This document shows positions 29,910 to 31,592 of a stretch of 31,592 nucleotides of DNA, one piece after another (position 1 is the stretch's first letter; the number at the start of each line of letters is the position of its first letter). This stretch comes from DASYTH01 sp035762905 (GTDB taxonomy: Bacteria; Actinomycetota; Actinomycetes; Mycobacteriales; Pseudonocardiaceae), in assembly GCF_035762905.1 (NCBI RefSeq), contig NZ_DASUCC010000086.1, positions 1-31,592 of the forward strand. Reading direction: 5' to 3'. The notes beneath the pieces were generated by a model. That model was given only the letters and a program-made list of their open reading frames with translations, did not search any database and had not been told where the DNA came from. The position numbers and the translations under genes were made by a program.

Positions 29910-31592
29910 ATGCCTGACAAGCCTCTATCGGCGCTGCTCACCGCTCTCGACCAGGGTGTGGTGGTGGCCGACGGTGCCATGGGTACCGCGTTGCAGTCGG
30001 TACCGCTGACGCTGGACGACTTCGCCGGGTTGGAGGGCTGCAACGAGATCCTGAACGTGACCCGCCCGGACGTGGTGCGGGCCGTGCACCGGGGCTACTT
30101 CGAGGCCGGCTCGGACGCGGTGGAGACCAACACGTTCGGCGCGAACCTGGCCAACCTGGGGGAGTACGACATCCCGGAGCGGATCTTCGAACTGGCCGAG
30201 GCGGGCGCCCGGCTGGCCAGGGAGGTGGCCGACGAGTTCAGCCAGCCGGACCGGCCCCGGTTCGTGCTCGGCTCGATGGGTCCCGGCACGAAGCTGCCCA
30301 CGCTGGGCCACGCGCCGTTCCCGGCGCTGCGCGACGCCTACGCCGACGCGGCGCGCGGGATGCTGGTCGCCGGGGTGGACGCGGTGATCGTGGAGACCTC
30401 CCAGGACCTGTTGCAGGCCAAGGCGGCGATCACCGGCGCGCGTCGGGCGATGGCCGACGAGGGCCGGGTGGTTCCGGTGATCATGCAGGTGACCGTGGAG
30501 ACCACCGGCACCATGCTGCTGGGCACCGAACCGAGCGCGGCGCTGGCGGCGCTGGAGCCGCTGGGCATCGACCTGATCGGCATGAACTGCGCCACCGGGC
30601 CGGCGGAGATGAGCGAACACCTGCGGACCCTGTCCCGGCACGCCCGGGTGCCGCTGTCGGTGATGCCCAACGCCGGGTTGCCGGAGCTGGGCCCGAACGG
30701 TGCGGTGTACCCACTGGGGCCGGACGAGATGGCTGAGGCGCTGACGATGTTCGTGCGTGACTTCGGCGTCCGGCTGGTCGGCGGCTGCTGTGGTTCGTCC
30801 GATGAGCACGTGCGGGCCATCGTCGAGGCGATGCGCGACGTGGTTCCGGCGACCCGCCGGCCGCGCACCGAGCCCGGGGTTTCCTCGCTGTACCAGGCGG
30901 TTGCCTTCGAGCAGGACGCCTCGGTGCTGATGATCGGGGAGCGGACCAACGCCAACGGTTCCAAGGCGTTCCGGGAGGCGATGCTGGAGGGCCGGTACGA
31001 GGACTGCGTGGAGATCGCCCGGGCGCAGACCCGGGACGGCGCGCATGTGCTCGACCTGTGCGTGGACTACGTGGGTCGGGACGGGGCGGTGGACATGGCC
31101 GAGCTGGCCGCCCGGTTCGCCACCGCGTCCACCCTGCCGATCATGCTCGACTCCACCGAGCCGGAGGTGATCCAGGCCGGGCTGGAACGGCTGGGCGGGC
31201 GGTGCGCGGTCAACTCGGTGAACTACGAGGACGGCGACGGACCGGAGTCACGATTCCAGCGCACCATGGAGCTGGTGCGCGAGCACGGCGCCGCGGTCGT
31301 GGTGATGTGCATCGACGAGGAGGGCCAGGCCCGCACCAAGGACGGCAAGGTACGGATCGCCGGCCGGATCATCGACGACCTGGTCCGAGACTGGGGCATG
31401 CGGGTCGCCGACATCATCGTCGACACGCTCACCTTCCCGATCACCACGGGGCAGGAGGAGGTGCGGCGGGACGCGATCGAGACGATCGAGGCGATCCGGG
31501 AGCTCAAGCGGCGGTATCCGGAGGTGCAGACCACGCTGGGCGTGTCGAACGTCTCGTTCGGACTGAACGCGGCGGCCCGGCAGGTGCTCAAC
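29910..31592 (+). CDS. metH: Cobalamin-dependent methionine synthase MetH, 5' part
   Basis: MetH transfers the methyl group of 5-methyltetrahydrofolate to homocysteine through cobalamin, in the cytosol. The 561 codons visible cover the homocysteine-binding barrel (about 10-305) with the zinc cysteines Cys227 (MNCATGP) and Cys293-Cys294 (GGCCGSS). The start of the pterin-binding barrel follows, with GERTNANGS at 343-351 and LDSTEPEV. The cobalamin and SAM-activation domains lie beyond the window. Full-length enzymes are about 1200 residues. ATG 29910 is supported by the TAGGCT box 6 nt upstream and by the family N-terminus (VVVADGAMGTAL). Identification is secure; the gene is incomplete only because of the window edge. 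Confidence 0.95.
   Translation, partial: MPDKPLSALLTALDQGVVVADGAMGTALQSVPLTLDDFAGLEGCNEILNVTRPDVVRAVHRGYFEAGSDAVETNTFGANLANLGEYDIPERIFELAEAGARLAREVADEFSQPDRPRFVLGSMGPGTKLPTLGHAPFPALRDAYADAARGMLVAGVDAVIVETSQDLLQAKAAITGARRAMADEGRVVPVIMQVTVETTGTMLLGTEPSAALAALEPLGIDLIGMNCATGPAEMSEHLRTLSRHARVPLSVMPNAGLPELGPNGAVYPLGPDEMAEALTMFVRDFGVRLVGGCCGSSDEHVRAIVEAMRDVVPATRRPRTEPGVSSLYQAVAFEQDASVLMIGERTNANGSKAFREAMLEGRYEDCVEIARAQTRDGAHVLDLCVDYVGRDGAVDMAELAARFATASTLPIMLDSTEPEVIQAGLERLGGRCAVNSVNYEDGDGPESRFQRTMELVREHGAAVVVMCIDEEGQARTKDGKVRIAGRIIDDLVRDWGMRVADIIVDTLTFPITTGQEEVRRDAIETIEAIRELKRRYPEVQTTLGVSNVSFGLNAAARQVLN

Noticed and set aside
1..31592. Mobile element, prophage, CRISPR array or tRNA genes
   Set aside because: I saw no transposase or integrase, no regularly spaced repeats, and no cloverleaf with a TTCGA/GGTTC loop in the intergenic stretches.

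Overview
The window reads as chromosomal DNA of a high-GC actinobacterium, most likely from the Pseudonocardiales or a close relative. The evidence is a strong G/C preference at third codon positions, frequent GTG starts, several apparently leaderless promoters (a TANNNT box 6-7 nt before the start codon), the mycothiol ligase gene mshC, and the mshC / PAC2 / metH neighbourhood typical of Actinobacteria. The order assignment is an inference from overall look only. I saw no tRNA, rRNA, CRISPR array, insertion sequence or prophage.

Region 1 (1-10825) is built around a divergent regulatory region at 1147-1482. On the left runs a secreted PQQ-type sugar dehydrogenase, cut by the window edge. On the right runs a tight nine-gene operon: a ROK repressor, a Gfo/Idh/MocA dehydrogenase, an inositol-3-phosphate-synthase homologue, a UbiA prenyltransferase (EboC), a TIM-barrel isomerase-like protein, EboA, a TatD-like hydrolase (EboB), EboE and a phosphodiesterase/alkaline-phosphatase-fold protein (EboF). 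Nearly every junction is a 1-4 bp overlap or a gap of a few bases. This is an actinobacterial form of the ebo cluster. The inositol-phosphate synthase stands where other ebo clusters carry the dehydroquinate-synthase-like EboD. I infer that the operon makes or exports a cyclitol-derived, possibly prenylated small molecule under sugar-responsive ROK control. It is the most interesting system in the window.

Region 2 (10911-16048) is a translationally coupled partner-switching operon. Two tandem GAF-SpoIIE (PP2C-type) phosphatases are followed by a membrane family 2 glycosyltransferase, a STAS anti-anti-sigma-type protein and an HATPase anti-sigma-type kinase. No sigma factor is present, so the switch may control the glycosyltransferase, and thus a surface polysaccharide, directly. 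The glycosyltransferase carries an unusual ~155-residue helical insertion in its catalytic domain.

Region 3 (16052-19800) holds single genes: a one-pass membrane protein, a 2-oxoglutarate/Fe(II) oxygenase, a small winged-helix-like protein, and a secreted pyroglutamyl-peptidase-like protein in which the catalytic Cys appears to be Ser. The last is followed by two strong hairpins.

Region 4 (19804-31592) is more housekeeping in character. It holds an HrpA-type helicase, a minus-strand operon (S8 subtilase, free-standing I9-like propeptide/inhibitor protein, DJ-1/PfpI protein, DUF427 protein), mshC, a minus-strand PAC2-MFS pair, and metH, which is cut by the window edge. PAC2 and metH diverge from a symmetric leaderless double promoter.
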